From Acidobacteria bacterium Ga0077551 (GTDB lineage Bacteria > Pseudomonadota > Alphaproteobacteria > Caulobacterales > Hyphomonadaceae), in assembly GCA_001464545.1 (NCBI GenBank), contig LNFC01000023.1, forward strand, positions 182,082 through 246,081: a DNA stretch of 64,000 nt, given 5' to 3'. The position numbers were made by a program, and so were the translations under genes. Positions 53,562 through 62,900 of the stretch are shown here, in pieces. The notes beneath the pieces were generated by a model that worked only from the letters and a program-made list of their open reading frames with translations, was not told the origin of the DNA and did not search any database. Position 1 is the stretch's first letter. The number at the start of each line of letters is the position of its first letter.

Positions 53562-55130
53562 ATGATCGACATTGAGGCGATGCCTTACCTGGCAGACATT
53601 CCGCGTGTTCAGGCGCAGCGGCGCCCGAACGAAACCGCGATGTGGTTCGAAGGCAAGGCCACCAGCTACGGCGATCTCGAGACACGCACCAACCAGGTTG
53701 CCAATGGCCTCCTCGCGCTCGGTATCCAGCCGGGGGACCGGATCGGCTATCTCGCGAAGAACACTGACGTCTATTACGAAATGCTGTTCGGCGCCGCCAA
53801 GGCGCGCGCAGTGATGAACGGCGTCAACACGCGCCTTGCCCCGCCGGAAGTGAAGTTCATCCTGTCGGATGCGCGGGCCAAGGTGCTGTTCGTCGGCAAG
53901 GATTTCTACGCCATGATCGACCAGATCAAGGCCGAGCTGCCGGATCTGAAACGCATCATCACGCTCGACGGCGACCGCGAGGACTGGGATTTCTACCCCT
54001 CCTGGCGCGGCTCGAAGGCGGCGACAAATCCCGGCCTCACCGTGCGCGGCGATGATGATGTCATCCAGCTCTACACGTCCGGCACCACCGGCCTGCCGAA
54101 AGGCGTGCAGCTGACCAATGACAATTACCGCGCCTTCTTCACGCAGGCCGGCATGCTCGAATGGTCGAGCTATGATGCGGGCGAAGCGGTGATGAACGCG
54201 ATGCCGCAATTCCACGTGGCGGGCGTCAATGTCGGCGTGCTGGCGTCATTGCAGGGCGCCAAGACGGTCATCCTGCGCGACATTGATCCGCAGCTGATCC
54301 TGAAGCTCATCCCCGAGCACAAGATCGCCCACGCCTTCTGGGTGCCGGCGGTGATCCTGATGCTGACGCAGCAGAAAAACATCCGCGAGGTGGATTTCTC
54401 CTGCCTGAAGCAGGTTTTCTATGGCGCTTCGCCGATCTCCGAGGCCCTGCTCCGCACGGCGGTGGAGATCATGGATGCGCGCTTCACGCAGCTTTACGGG
54501 CTGACGGAGACGGTGGGCGCCGGGACCTTCCTGCCGCCCGAAGCGCATGACCCCGCCTGGGGCAAGCTGCGCTCGTGCGGCGTTCCGTGGCCGGGCGCGG
54601 TCGTGCGCGTGGTGAACGGGGAGGGCAAGCCCGTGCCGACCGGAGAGGTCGGCGAGATCGTCATCAAGTCCGGCTTCGTGATGAAGGGCTACTGGAACCG
54701 CGAGGACGCAACGAAGGACGCCGTGAAGGACGGGTTCTTCTACACCGGAGACGCGGGATACTTCGACGAGGACGGCTTCCTCTACATCCACGACCGCGTG
54801 AAGGACATGATCGTCTCCGGCGGCGAGAACGTCTATCCGGCCGAGGTCGAGAACGCGATCTTCGGCGCGCCGGGCGTTGCCGATGTCGCCGTCATCGGTG
54901 TGCCGGACGAGAAGTGGGGCGAGGCGGTCAAGGCCATCGTGGTGAAAAAGCCTGGCGAGGAGCCGACCGCCGAAAGCATCATCGCCTGGGCGAAGGAGCG
55001 CATCGCAGCGTACAAGGCGCCGAAGTCCGTCGACTTCATCGACGCCCTGCCGCGCAACCCTTCCGGCAAGATCCTCCGCAAGGACCTGCGCGAGCCCTAC
55101 TGGAAAGGCATGACGCGGCGGGTCGGCTAG
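53562..55130 (+). CDS. Long-chain acyl-CoA synthetase (FadD-like)
   Basis: A 522-residue ANL ligase. The AMP-binding motif is YTSGTTGLPKGVQ, followed by QLYGLTETVG, TGDAGYFDEDGFLYIHDRVKDMIVSGGENVYPAEVE (quoted in pieces: GDAGYF, DRVKDMI, GGENVYPAEVE) and the catalytic Lys in NPSGKILRKDLR. It is distinct from the shorter synthetase at 16.4 kb. ATG 53562 has TGGAGG upstream; the frame is open far upstream but antisense to the TIR gene, so that extension is rejected. Confidence 0.93.
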   Translation: MIDIEAMPYLADIPRVQAQRRPNETAMWFEGKATSYGDLETRTNQVANGLLALGIQPGDRIGYLAKNTDVYYEMLFGAAKARAVMNGVNTRLAPPEVKFILSDARAKVLFVGKDFYAMIDQIKAELPDLKRIITLDGDREDWDFYPSWRGSKAATNPGLTVRGDDDVIQLYTSGTTGLPKGVQLTNDNYRAFFTQAGMLEWSSYDAGEAVMNAMPQFHVAGVNVGVLASLQGAKTVILRDIDPQLILKLIPEHKIAHAFWVPAVILMLTQQKNIREVDFSCLKQVFYGASPISEALLRTAVEIMDARFTQLYGLTETVGAGTFLPPEAHDPAWGKLRSCGVPWPGAVVRVVNGEGKPVPTGEVGEIVIKSGFVMKGYWNREDATKDAVKDGFFYTGDAGYFDEDGFLYIHDRVKDMIVSGGENVYPAEVENAIFGAPGVADVAVIGVPDEKWGEAVKAIVVKKPGEEPTAESIIAWAKERIAAYKAPKSVDFIDALPRNPSGKILRKDLREPYWKGMTRRVG

Positions 55131-55137
55131 GCGGCGA

Positions 55138-55407
55138 TCAGTTCGCCAGTTTCAGCCAGTCGCGTGCGGCTTGCAGCGCCATCTTGATTTCGGCCGAGGT
55201 CAGCATTTCCGCCATGTCCTGGCGCAGCGCGCGGGCATCCTCGTGACCGCGGGCTGCGGCGAGGTTGAACCATTTGTGGGCTTCAATGAGATTGATCTCG
55301 GTGCCCGTGCCGGTCGCGAAGGCGAGGCCTGCGCGGTAGAGATCGTCGGGCAGGGAGTGGGCGCCAATCAGCGCGCCGGGCTCCACGGGGATATCTGAGT
55401 AAGCCAT
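55138..55407 (-). CDS. Small Sel1-like repeat protein
   Basis: An 89-residue protein holding one clear Sel1/TPR-like repeat (GLAFATGTGTEINLIEAHKWFNLAAARGHEDA) read as a helix pair, followed by a C-terminal helix. Such repeats mediate protein contacts. ATG 55407 (MAYSDIP) has AAGGAAG upstream. It converges with the acyl-CoA synthetase gene, with only 7 bp between stops. The partner is unknown. Confidence 0.8.
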   Translation of the reverse strand: MAYSDIPVEPGALIGAHSLPDDLYRAGLAFATGTGTEINLIEAHKWFNLAAARGHEDARALRQDMAEMLTSAEIKMALQAARDWLKLAN

Positions 55408-55610
55408 TGCATTTCTTCCTTTGACACCTGCGCAGCGGGCCGGGAATTCCCCATGTCCGCGCTGCAAAACCATTCACCTGCCAGACCATCCGGCAACGGA
55501 TCAAAGGTGCCCTGAAGGCATTGGCGCTTGGTTAATTTGCGGTTTGCCAAGCGGCGGCTGTGTGAAGGATTCAGGCCGCAGCGTTAGGATTTACGCCGTA
55601 GGCGGATCTT

Positions 55611-56015
55611 TCAGTCCATACCCGGATAGCGGCGGAAGGCCGGCAGGGTGTGGATGTGCGCTGCCCAGGCGGGCTGCTCGGCGGTCTGCACCTGCGCGCC
55701 GGGCGGAAAGGCGGAAGGGTCATCCAGCGTGACCGACTGCACGTCGACAAGGCCCGGCAGGAAGGTCTCGTTCACATAGAACAGCCCGGTGCCGCACTGG
55801 CTGCAGAAGCGGCGGAAACTGTCGCCCGAAGAGTTGATCGTCGCGGGTGTGCCCTTGGTGACCTTCAGGTTGCCGGCAGGCATCACCGCCCAGGCAACCA
55901 TCGGCGCCCCGGCGCTCATCTGGCAGTCCCGGCAATGGCAGATCGAGACGCGGTCCGGCGCCGCGCTCAGTTCATACCGGATTGCGCCGCACTGGCAGCC
56001 GCCTGTGATGGACAT
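55611..56015 (-). CDS. GFA-family zinc protein
   Basis: A 134-residue protein of the glutathione-dependent formaldehyde-activating enzyme/CENP-V fold. Zinc cysteines appear as GGCQCGAIRY, CHCRDCQ and FCSQCGTGLF. Despite the name, most members have no shown formaldehyde activity. It stands alone between the Sel1-like gene and carD, on their strand. Confidence 0.9.
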   Translation of the reverse strand: MSITGGCQCGAIRYELSAAPDRVSICHCRDCQMSAGAPMVAWAVMPAGNLKVTKGTPATINSSGDSFRRFCSQCGTGLFYVNETFLPGLVDVQSVTLDDPSAFPPGAQVQTAEQPAWAAHIHTLPAFRRYPGMD

Positions 56016-56080
56016 CGACTTCTCCCAAAATGTTCATGCTTTGTTCAAAATGCCATTGGCCGCAGCGGGAGTCAAAATGA

Positions 56081-56114
56081 AAATCCCCGCAAGCCCATCG
56101 GCTCACGGGGATTT
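56081..56114 (-). terminator. Terminator after carD (possibly bidirectional)
   Basis: AAATCCCCG (56081-56089) pairs with CGGGGATTT (56106-56114). Read on the minus strand it follows the carD stop by about 29 bp and is continued by TCATTTT. A flanking AT-rich arm on the other side could also serve the opposite strand. Confidence 0.75.
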
Positions 56115-56142
56115 CCTCAATTTACCTTGGCCTATCCTGAAA

Positions 56143-56667
56143 TCAGGCGGCGATCTTCTTTTTGGCCAGCGATTTGGCGAGTTTTTCCATCGCCTTGACC
56201 TTGTCGATGTTCTCGACGGCGGCCAGTTCGCGGGCCATCCGGTCCAGCGCGCTCTCATAGAGCTGACGCTCCGAGTAGGACTGTTCCGGCTGGTCGTCGC
56301 CGCGGTGCAGGTCGCGAACGACCTCCGCGATCGAGATCAGGTCGCCCGAATTGATCTTCGCTTCGTATTCCTGGGCGCGGCGCGACCACATGGTGCGCTT
56401 GATGCGGGCCTTGCCGCCAAGGGTCTTCAGCGCGTCATCAACGAGCTTCGAGCCAGCCAGGGCGCGCATGCCCGAGGCTTCGGCGCGGTTGGTCGGCACG
56501 CGCAGGATCATCTTGTCCTGGTCGAAGGCAACGACGTAGACTTCGAGCGCCATGCCGGCGACCGTCTGCTTCTCGACAGCCGTGATGCGGCCGACGCCGT
56601 GAGCCGGGTAGACAACGCTTTGCCCGACCTCGAACGCCAAAGTCCGAGTCTCTGCTTTTTTCGCCAT
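56143..56667 (-). CDS. carD: CarD-family RNA-polymerase-binding regulator
   Basis: A 174-residue CarD/CdnL protein that binds the RNA polymerase beta subunit and stabilises open complexes, supporting rRNA and growth-related transcription. The N-terminal Tudor-like domain (FEVGQSVVYPAHGVGRITAVE) and the helical C-terminal domain (SGDLISIAEVVRDLH, YSERQLYESALDRMARE, ending in a Lys-rich tail) are typical. It lies downstream of fdxA, as in many Alphaproteobacteria. Confidence 0.95.
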   Translation of the reverse strand: MAKKAETRTLAFEVGQSVVYPAHGVGRITAVEKQTVAGMALEVYVVAFDQDKMILRVPTNRAEASGMRALAGSKLVDDALKTLGGKARIKRTMWSRRAQEYEAKINSGDLISIAEVVRDLHRGDDQPEQSYSERQLYESALDRMARELAAVENIDKVKAMEKLAKSLAKKKIAA

Positions 56668-56927
56668 TCTGAATTGACCCTTTTTCTACACACACGGAAG
56701 CGAAGTTTCCCCGGCCCAGTGCCCTTATTGAGGTACTGAGTTAGGAAATCCCGCTTCTCTTGGATTATTGATCAGGATTAAGTGATAGCACGATTTTGAC
56801 GCATTTACAACAGTTCCGCGCAGGCCGGCGCGAAATGTAAACGGTTTGGAATCAAGCGCCTCGTTAACTTTTGGGGCACTCTGGAAGCTGTAGCGGCAGC
56901 GGGGCGAATCGCTGCCGCAGGCCGTTT

Positions 56928-57269
56928 TCAGTCGCCGGATCCGGGGTTCGGGCTGAAGTATTTTTCCAGCTTGCCGGTTTCCTGCGCGAATTTCTCGCGG
57001 TCCTCCGGCGGGGTCTTCAGCCGGGTGATGTTCGGCCAGATTTTCGCGTATTCGGTGTTCAGCTTCAGCCATTTGCTGTCAGGGTCGTCTTCGGTATCCG
57101 GCTTGATCGCCTCGACCGGGCATTCCGGCTCGCAGACGCCGCAATCGATACACTCGTCCGGGTGGATGACGAGCATGTTCTCGCCTTCGTAAAAACAGTC
57201 GACCGGGCAGACTTCCACACAGTCCATGTATTTGCAGCGGATGCAGGCATCGACGACGATGTAGGTCAT
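56928..57269 (-). CDS. fdxA: Seven-iron ferredoxin
   Basis: A 113-residue ferredoxin with [3Fe-4S] and [4Fe-4S] clusters: [17 protein letters not shown] at 9-25 and [16 protein letters not shown] further on. It carries the C-terminal extension usual for FdxA ([17 protein letters not shown]). ATG 57269 ([10 protein letters not shown]) is the classical start. The 260-bp gap to carD contains an 8-bp hairpin (56893-56900 with 56911-56918), without a U-tract, and the carD leader. Confidence 0.95.
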   Translation of the reverse strand: MTYIVVDACIRCKYMDCVEVCPVDCFYEGENMLVIHPDECIDCGVCEPECPVEAIKPDTEDDPDSKWLKLNTEYAKIWPNITRLKTPPEDREKFAQETGKLEKYFSPNPGSGD

Positions 57270-57372
57270 GGGCGGGCAAGTCTCGTTGGGAGAGGATCGG
57301 ATCAGGCCAGCCAATTGGCGGCGAGGCCTCGCCCTGTCAATGTCACAGGCTCAATCGGGCATGGAGATTCGC

Positions 57373-57819
57373 TCAAGTGCCGCTGGAAATCCTCGCTTCG
57401 GCCCGTTGGCGGGCCTGCGCCCGGCTCACATCATCGACATGCAGCAGCCCGGCGACATGGCGCGCATAGGCCTCTTCGAGGTCCGAACGCTCACCGTCCG
57501 ACAGGATGACCCGGTAGATCGCCTCGATCACTTTGATCCTGTCGGCCAGCGCCAGCTTTTTCGCGTGCTTGGTGAACTGGTGGCTGCCGACGGCTTCCTC
57601 GGCCAGGGTTTCGGCCTCGGCCAGCACGGCGTCGGACTTGGCGGCATCGAAGTCGAAGGATTCGAGCAGGATCTCGGCGATCATGTCGCTTTCGATGTTC
57701 ACGTACACGCCGTCGACCAGCGCCGCCTCGACCAGCAAGGCGCCGACCGCCACTTCCGCCGGCATCGGCAGCTCGGCCGGTGTTTTCGGAGTGAACAGCT
57801 TCTTCAGGGACTTCATCAT
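57373..57819 (-). CDS. TerB-like tellurite-resistance-fold protein
   Basis: A 148-residue all-helical TerB domain protein. The acidic pairs typical of TerB are visible (LLVEAALVDGVYVNIESDMI; ILSDGERSDLEEAYARHVAGLL). No other ter genes are present, so a tellurite role is not implied; these proteins may bind metals at the membrane. ATG 57819 overlaps the stop of the S4 gene (ATGA). Confidence 0.85.
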   Translation of the reverse strand: MMKSLKKLFTPKTPAELPMPAEVAVGALLVEAALVDGVYVNIESDMIAEILLESFDFDAAKSDAVLAEAETLAEEAVGSHQFTKHAKKLALADRIKVIEAIYRVILSDGERSDLEEAYARHVAGLLHVDDVSRAQARQRAEARISSGT

Positions 57820-58115
57820 GGCTTGGGCTCCAGCGGCCGGTACAGCGTCCGCGCCTCTTCGGCCGGCCCCCGGCGCGTCCCGAGACCCAGCACTTCAACG
57901 CTGAGAATATCTGCGCCTTTCCCGAATGTCACGATGTCGCCCACCGCGAGACTCGCGCCCGGCTTGTCGGTGCGCCGCGTCAGGCCGCCCTGCGAAAGCC
58001 GCAGGCCAGACTTGCGGACATAGGCAGTTGAAAGCGTCCGCGTGCGGAAAAAACGCGCGCGCCAGAGCCAGACGTCCGCGCGCACCGACGTTTCATCGCC
58101 GGTCTCTGACGTCAT
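57816..58115 (-). CDS. S4-domain RNA-binding protein (Hsp15-like)
   Basis: A 99-residue protein with one S4 RNA-binding domain (VRADVWLWRARFFRTRTLSTAYV, then GLTRRTDKPGASLAVGDIVTF). It resembles Hsp15, which binds stalled 50S subunits carrying nascent chains. ATG 58115 starts 16 bp after the helicase stop, and the gene is coupled to terB downstream. A longer open frame upstream overlaps the helicase and is not real. Confidence 0.88.
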   Translation of the reverse strand: MTSETGDETSVRADVWLWRARFFRTRTLSTAYVRKSGLRLSQGGLTRRTDKPGASLAVGDIVTFGKGADILSVEVLGLGTRRGPAEEARTLYRPLEPKP

Positions 58116-58131
58116 CTGCCCGTCCCGGGCG

Positions 58132-60912
58132 TCATCTGAACGGGCGGTACCGGAACGCTCCGGGCGCGCGGGCGGTTTCGGGTTTCGGCGGCCGCTGCTT
58201 TTGCGGGCGGGCGGGCTTCGCCGGCTTGGGCGGCGGCAGCAGCGCGGCGAGCGCCGCGAACGGGCTGTCGGGATCGATTGGCTTGGAGCGCCGCTCCGGC
58301 TGCGGCGGCGGGGCGGGCCTGCGATTGTCGGGGCGGCGATCCGGCCGGCCGTCTTGTCTGCCGTCGGCTCTGCCTTCCGGTCTGCGGCCTTCCGGGCGAT
58401 CCTTCGGGCGGCGGTCGGGGCGAGGCGCGCCTTCCGGCGCCGGCGCCGCGGTGTCGGCGCGGGGCGGACGGCGGGCGGGGCGGTCTTCCGTATCCGGACG
58501 GGCGCGCGCCACATAGCGCCACAGCGTCACGGCGCCGGTCTCGGGATTCTTTTCCGCGGGAGCGATGCCGAAGCCTTTCAGCACTGTGGGCCAGTCCTCG
58601 GCCGGGCAGGAGATGACCGAGGCGAGATCGATCGGGATCTCGAACACGGCCTTGCCCGCGTCCTTGCGGCGCTTGGCGAGTTCCCAGCCGAGGCGTTCGG
58701 CGAGATCGGCGCGCACGGCGCGGCGGCCGAAGCGGAGGTAGCCGTTGGCGGCGAGCGCCGGTTCCGGCCAGGTGCCATCCAGCCCGAACGAGCCGGCGCC
58801 TTCCGGGGCGAGGGGATATTCGGTCGAGGATTCAACCGCTTTCAGGATCGCGATCATCCGCTGCGCGGCCGGCTTCTGCGCGTCCGGCGCATAGGCGGCG
58901 ACACGTCCGACGCGGATGCCGGCGGCCTTCAGGGCCTCGCGCTGTTCGGGATTGAGGCGCGGCGCGGATTCGTCCGTGCGCAGATCAATCGCGGCGCCGC
59001 TTTCGAGGATGCGGAAGGCGAGGCCCCGCAGCAGGCCTTCGAGCGCCTCGCCGGATTTGGCGAAGGCGAGCTTCGCGTGTGTCGGCAGCACGCGGCCGAT
59101 CTCGCCGCGCACCCATTCCTCGATCCGCGCCAGCGCCGGCTGGCGCTCGGAAGCTTCGGCCTCGACCGCGCCGATCAGTTCGGTGCGCGGCATCATCCAC
59201 TGCGCGCCCTTTCCGAGGCGCGCGACGGGCGCGTCCTTGTATTCGATCTCGGCCGCTTCGGTCAGCTTGAAGGCCTCCGCCGGCGCCGAGGCAATTTCGG
59301 CAAGCCGGGCGGTGAGCATCGGACGGATGGCGGCGAGCGCCGCGCCGCGCACGGCCTTGCCTTCCAAGGTGCGCGCATCGACGACCGGCTCGAAGCTCAG
59401 CCCGCGCAGGCGGCCCACGAGATGGCCTTCAACAGTCACGTCGCCTTCGGGCGTCAGGTCAGTCACGAGTGCATCTTCTTTCCTCAGGCTTGCGAGCAGG
59501 GCAGAGGTGCGCCTGTCCACGAAACGGGCCGTCAGCGCAAGGTGTAGCGCGTCTGACAGGGAGTCTTCAATCTCCCGGGTTTTCTGTTGCCAATATGTAG
59601 GGTTCTCCAGCCAGTCCTCGCGGTTGGCGGCGTAGGTCCAGGTGCGGATGGCGGCGAGGCGTTGCTGCAGCTGGTTGATGTCGCCGCGTACCGAGGAGAG
59701 GTCGTCCATCCGGCGGCGCAGGCCCTCGTCGGAGAGGCGCGCATCGGGGTCAGCCAGCGTCTCGGCGAGGCCGAGCACCAGGCGGCCATGACCTTCGGGG
59801 CCGGCCTTGCGGAAGTCCGGCAGGCGGGCGAGGTCCCAGAGGCGGCGGACTTTCCGGTCCCCCGTCACGTTCGGGCCAATGGCGCCGTCCTCGCTCATCC
59901 GGCGCAGCACCCATTCGTCCAGCGCGCGCGGATTGTGGATCAGCACGGGCTTGCCGGACGGGCGTTCGAGCGAGCGGATAAGGGCCTTGAGGCTGGAATA
60001 GTCGAGCGCCGAATTGCGCCACTGCACGGCGTCGACCGGATCGAAGCGGTGGCCTTCGATGGCTTTCCACTCCTCGTCCTGGAAGGGCGGGCAGCTGCCG
60101 GTCTCGCCGAACTCGCCATCGGTGCGGAAGCGTCCCGCGCGCCCGGCAATCTGCGCGCATTCGGCAAGTGTCAGCGCGCGGTGGCGGCGGCCGTCATACT
60201 TGGTACGCGAGGCGAAGACGACGCGGTCGACATCCAGGTTCAGCCCCATGCCGATGGCGTCGGTCGCGACAATGTAGTCGACTTCGCGGGACTGGTAGAG
60301 CGCGACCTGCGCGTTGCGGGTACGGGGGCTTAGCGCGCCCATGACGACCGCGGCGCCGCCCTTCTGGCGGCGGAGCAGTTCGGCAATCGCGTAGACTTCC
60401 TCGGCGCTGAAGGCGACGATGGCGGTACGCTTTGGCAGCTTGGTGATCTTGGCATGGCCGGCATAACGCAGCTCCGAGAAGCGCGGGCGCGGCTCGGTCT
60501 CGACACCGAGCTTGAGCTCCTTCAGGAGGCCCCGCGTCGTGTCGGCGCCGAGCAGCAGCGTCTCGTGAATGCCGCGCATGTGCAGGATACGGTCAGTGAA
60601 CACGTGGCCGCGGTCGTCGTCTTCGGCGAGCTGGATCTCGTCGATGGCGACGAAGTCCGCGCGCACGTCCACCGGCATCGATTCCACGGTGCAGACGAAG
60701 TAGCGCGCGGTCGGCGGGCAGATGCGCTCCTCGCCGGTCAGCAGCGCGGCGTAGGCATAGCCCTTGGCCGCGACGACCCGGTCATACACCTCGCGCGCGA
60801 GAAGGCGCAGCGGCAGGCCGATCATGCCAGTGCCATGCGCGAGCATCCGCTCGATCGCATAGTGGGTCTTGCCGGTATTGGTGGGGCCGAGGATGGCCTT
60901 GAGGGTGGTCAT
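58132..60912 (-). CDS. SUV3-like DEAD/DExH RNA helicase
   Basis: A 926-residue helicase close to the mitochondrial degradosome helicase SUV3. Motif I is GPTNTGKT (9-16), motif II DEIQ (91-94) and motif VI QIAGRAGR, preceded by GMGLNLDVDRVVFAS. Helical SUV3-type C domains follow. The last 110 or so residues form a very basic Arg/Pro/Asp-rich disordered tail (about 815-926). It lies in one unit with an S4 RNA-binding protein, in keeping with RNA metabolism. Confidence 0.9.
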   Translation of the reverse strand: MTTLKAILGPTNTGKTHYAIERMLAHGTGMIGLPLRLLAREVYDRVVAAKGYAYAALLTGEERICPPTARYFVCTVESMPVDVRADFVAIDEIQLAEDDDRGHVFTDRILHMRGIHETLLLGADTTRGLLKELKLGVETEPRPRFSELRYAGHAKITKLPKRTAIVAFSAEEVYAIAELLRRQKGGAAVVMGALSPRTRNAQVALYQSREVDYIVATDAIGMGLNLDVDRVVFASRTKYDGRRHRALTLAECAQIAGRAGRFRTDGEFGETGSCPPFQDEEWKAIEGHRFDPVDAVQWRNSALDYSSLKALIRSLERPSGKPVLIHNPRALDEWVLRRMSEDGAIGPNVTGDRKVRRLWDLARLPDFRKAGPEGHGRLVLGLAETLADPDARLSDEGLRRRMDDLSSVRGDINQLQQRLAAIRTWTYAANREDWLENPTYWQQKTREIEDSLSDALHLALTARFVDRRTSALLASLRKEDALVTDLTPEGDVTVEGHLVGRLRGLSFEPVVDARTLEGKAVRGAALAAIRPMLTARLAEIASAPAEAFKLTEAAEIEYKDAPVARLGKGAQWMMPRTELIGAVEAEASERQPALARIEEWVRGEIGRVLPTHAKLAFAKSGEALEGLLRGLAFRILESGAAIDLRTDESAPRLNPEQREALKAAGIRVGRVAAYAPDAQKPAAQRMIAILKAVESSTEYPLAPEGAGSFGLDGTWPEPALAANGYLRFGRRAVRADLAERLGWELAKRRKDAGKAVFEIPIDLASVISCPAEDWPTVLKGFGIAPAEKNPETGAVTLWRYVARARPDTEDRPARRPPRADTAAPAPEGAPRPDRRPKDRPEGRRPEGRADGRQDGRPDRRPDNRRPAPPPQPERRSKPIDPDSPFAALAALLPPPKPAKPARPQKQRPPKPETARAPGAFRYRPFR

Positions 60913-60947
60913 GTGCAGGGAAGGGGTGGGGACGGGGCGGGCTTAAG

Positions 60948-61448
60948 TCAAGCGCGGCCAGCGGTGATCCGCCGGATCATGCCGTACTCATGCGGGCGGA
61001 AGGCCGGGGGCAGGATGGTAGCGCCGTCATAGAGGGCCCCGGCGAGGACGAGCTGCTCGCCGTCTGACCAGCGGCAATCGGCGCCGCAGAGATTGGCGCC
61101 GGAGAGGTTCGCCTGGCGCAGCGTAGCGCCTGTCAGGTCCGCGCCGATAAGGCAGGCGCCCGAGAGGTCTGCGCCTTTCAGCGAGGCATGGCGCAGGGAC
61201 GCGCCGCGCAGGTGGGCATAGCGGAACGTGGCCGACATTAGCCGCGCATGGTCGAACCGGGCGGCCTCGAGGTTCGCCCAGTCGAGGCAGGCGACGCGCA
61301 GTTCGCAGTCCCGGAACACGGCGCCCGCGAGGTCGCGCCCGCTGAGATCGGCGCGCAGGAAATCCTGCCGCTCGATCTGCGCGCCGCGCAGCTCGGCCAA
61401 GCCAAGTTCCATGACCCGTTCAGATCCCAGATACCGGATCGCGATCAC
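60948..61448 (-). CDS. Pentapeptide-repeat protein
   Basis: A 166-residue protein of A(D/N)LxG-type pentapeptides (for example LRGASLRHASLKGADLSGAC, LIGADLTGATLRQANLSGANL). These would form a right-handed beta-helix of about five to six coils. Some relatives mimic DNA and protect gyrase, but most are uncharacterised. It lies 35 bp upstream of the helicase gene on the same strand. Confidence 0.88.
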   Translation of the reverse strand: MIAIRYLGSERVMELGLAELRGAQIERQDFLRADLSGRDLAGAVFRDCELRVACLDWANLEAARFDHARLMSATFRYAHLRGASLRHASLKGADLSGACLIGADLTGATLRQANLSGANLCGADCRWSDGEQLVLAGALYDGATILPPAFRPHEYGMIRRITAGRA

Positions 61449-61582
61449 CTTCAGCTCCCATTCCCGAACGTCAGGTTGAAGTGATTGGCGGCGCTGCGCA
61501 ACCGTCCGGGTGCGGGTTTCCGTTTGACCGGCAAATGCCCGTCCGATACCGGATGACCTGAGTTTCGGAAGGCCTGCCGCCC

Positions 61583-62404
61583 GTGATCGTCTATCGCTCC
61601 CTCCTGTTTGTGCCCGGCGCCCGGTCTGACCGGTTCGGCAAGGCGGTCGCCGCCGGCGCCGACGCCGTGATCATCGACCTCGAGGACGCAGTGCTCCCGG
61701 CGGACAAGGACCGGGCGCGAAGCGAGACGCTGACCTGGCTCGGCGCCTGGCGCGGGCGCCATCTCGGCCTGCGCATCAATTCGCCGCGCACGGCGTTCGG
61801 CTGTGCCGACCTCGCGGCGCTTGCCGGTTCGGCGGCTGCGGCGCGGGCGGATTTCATCATCGTGCCGAAGGCGGACACGGCAGTCGATCTCGAGATCGTG
61901 GCCGAGGCGCTGGGGCGGAAGATTCCGCTGATCCCGATCATCGAGAGCGGGCGGGCCCTGTCGAACGCGTTCGAGATTGCGCGCCAGGCGACCGGCGGCG
62001 TGCTGTTCGGCGGGGTCGATTACTCCGCGAGCCTTGGCGCGGACCTCTCGGACTGGGACGCGATGCTGACGGCGCGCGGCACGATTGCAGCCGCCTGCGG
62101 CGCGGCGGGCGTGCCCGCCTATGACGTGCCTTATCTGGATACGTCGGATACGGACGGTCTTGCCGCCTCGACGCGCAAGGCGAAGGCGGTGGGCTTTTCG
62201 GGGCGCGCCTGCATCCATCCGGATCAGGTGACCACGGTGAACACAGCCTACGCGCCGAACGAGGCCGAGATCGCCGACGCGCGCGCCATCCTTGCCGCGA
62301 TGGAGGCGGCGGGCGGCGGCGTGGCGCTGCACAGGGGCAAGATGATCGACCGGCCGGTGATCCTCGCCGCCGAGCGCTTGCTCGCGAGCGTTCGCACCAC
62401 CTGA
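61583..62404 (+). CDS. HpcH/HpaI-type CoA-ester lyase (CitE-like)
   Basis: A 273-residue TIM-barrel lyase. SLLFVPGARSDRFGKA, IIDLEDAVLPADKD (metal Asp/Glu), LRINSPRT, IVPKAD, IPIIESGRAL and GRACIHPDQV match the citE-like malyl-/citramalyl-CoA lyase or thioesterase group. The start is GTG 61583 with GGAAGG upstream. It heads a + strand run with a TrmO-like gene and an acyl-CoA dehydrogenase, perhaps a catabolic set. Confidence 0.88.
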   Translation: MIVYRSLLFVPGARSDRFGKAVAAGADAVIIDLEDAVLPADKDRARSETLTWLGAWRGRHLGLRINSPRTAFGCADLAALAGSAAAARADFIIVPKADTAVDLEIVAEALGRKIPLIPIIESGRALSNAFEIARQATGGVLFGGVDYSASLGADLSDWDAMLTARGTIAAACGAAGVPAYDVPYLDTSDTDGLAASTRKAKAVGFSGRACIHPDQVTTVNTAYAPNEAEIADARAILAAMEAAGGGVALHRGKMIDRPVILAAERLLASVRTT

Positions 62405-62420
62405 AACCGGGAGCCTGACC

Positions 62421-62882
62421 ATGTCCTCCGTACACGTCTCACCTGTTGCCCACGTTCGCGGTGGTCGGGCGGCGCCTGAAGACGACGTTTGGGGCCGGGA
62501 GCGTGCGGTCATTGTTCTAGAAGAGGCCTTTCCGCCGGAGGCGCTGTTCGGCCTTGATGCCTTCAGCCACGCCGAGATCGTTTTCCAGTTCCATCTCGTG
62601 CCGGACGGCAAGATCGAAACGGGCGCGCGCCGCCCGCGTGGCAACCCGGACTGGCCGCTCGTCGGCATCTTCGCGCAGCGCGGCAAGAACCGGCCCAACC
62701 GGATCGGCGTCACGGTCTGCCGCATTGTGTCGGTGTCGGGCCGCGAGATCGAAGTCGAGGGACTTGATGCCATCGACGGCACGCCGGTGCTCGACATCAA
62801 GCCGGTGATGCGCGAATTCCTCCCGCGCGGAGACATTCGCCAGCCGGACTGGTCGCGCGAGCTCATGAAAGATTATTGGTAA
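62421..62882 (+). CDS. TsaA/TrmO-like tRNA methyltransferase
   Basis: A 153-residue protein of the TsaA/TrmO beta-barrel family, whose E. coli member methylates N6-threonylcarbamoyladenosine in tRNA. The motif RGNPDWPLVGIFAQRGKNRPNRIGVTV (quoted in parts: GIFAQRGKNRPNRIG) and VEGLDAIDGTPVLDIKP are diagnostic. It is a compact single-domain version without the C-terminal extension. It lies 16 bp after the lyase and 18 bp before the dehydrogenase gene. Confidence 0.87.
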   Translation: MSSVHVSPVAHVRGGRAAPEDDVWGRERAVIVLEEAFPPEALFGLDAFSHAEIVFQFHLVPDGKIETGARRPRGNPDWPLVGIFAQRGKNRPNRIGVTVCRIVSVSGREIEVEGLDAIDGTPVLDIKPVMREFLPRGDIRQPDWSRELMKDYW

Positions 62883-62900
62883 ACCTGAAGGACCCCGGCC

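Noticed and set aside
56893..56918. Hairpin after fdxA as an intrinsic terminator
   Set aside because: An 8-bp stem is present, but no U-tract follows on the minus strand, so termination there is not supported.
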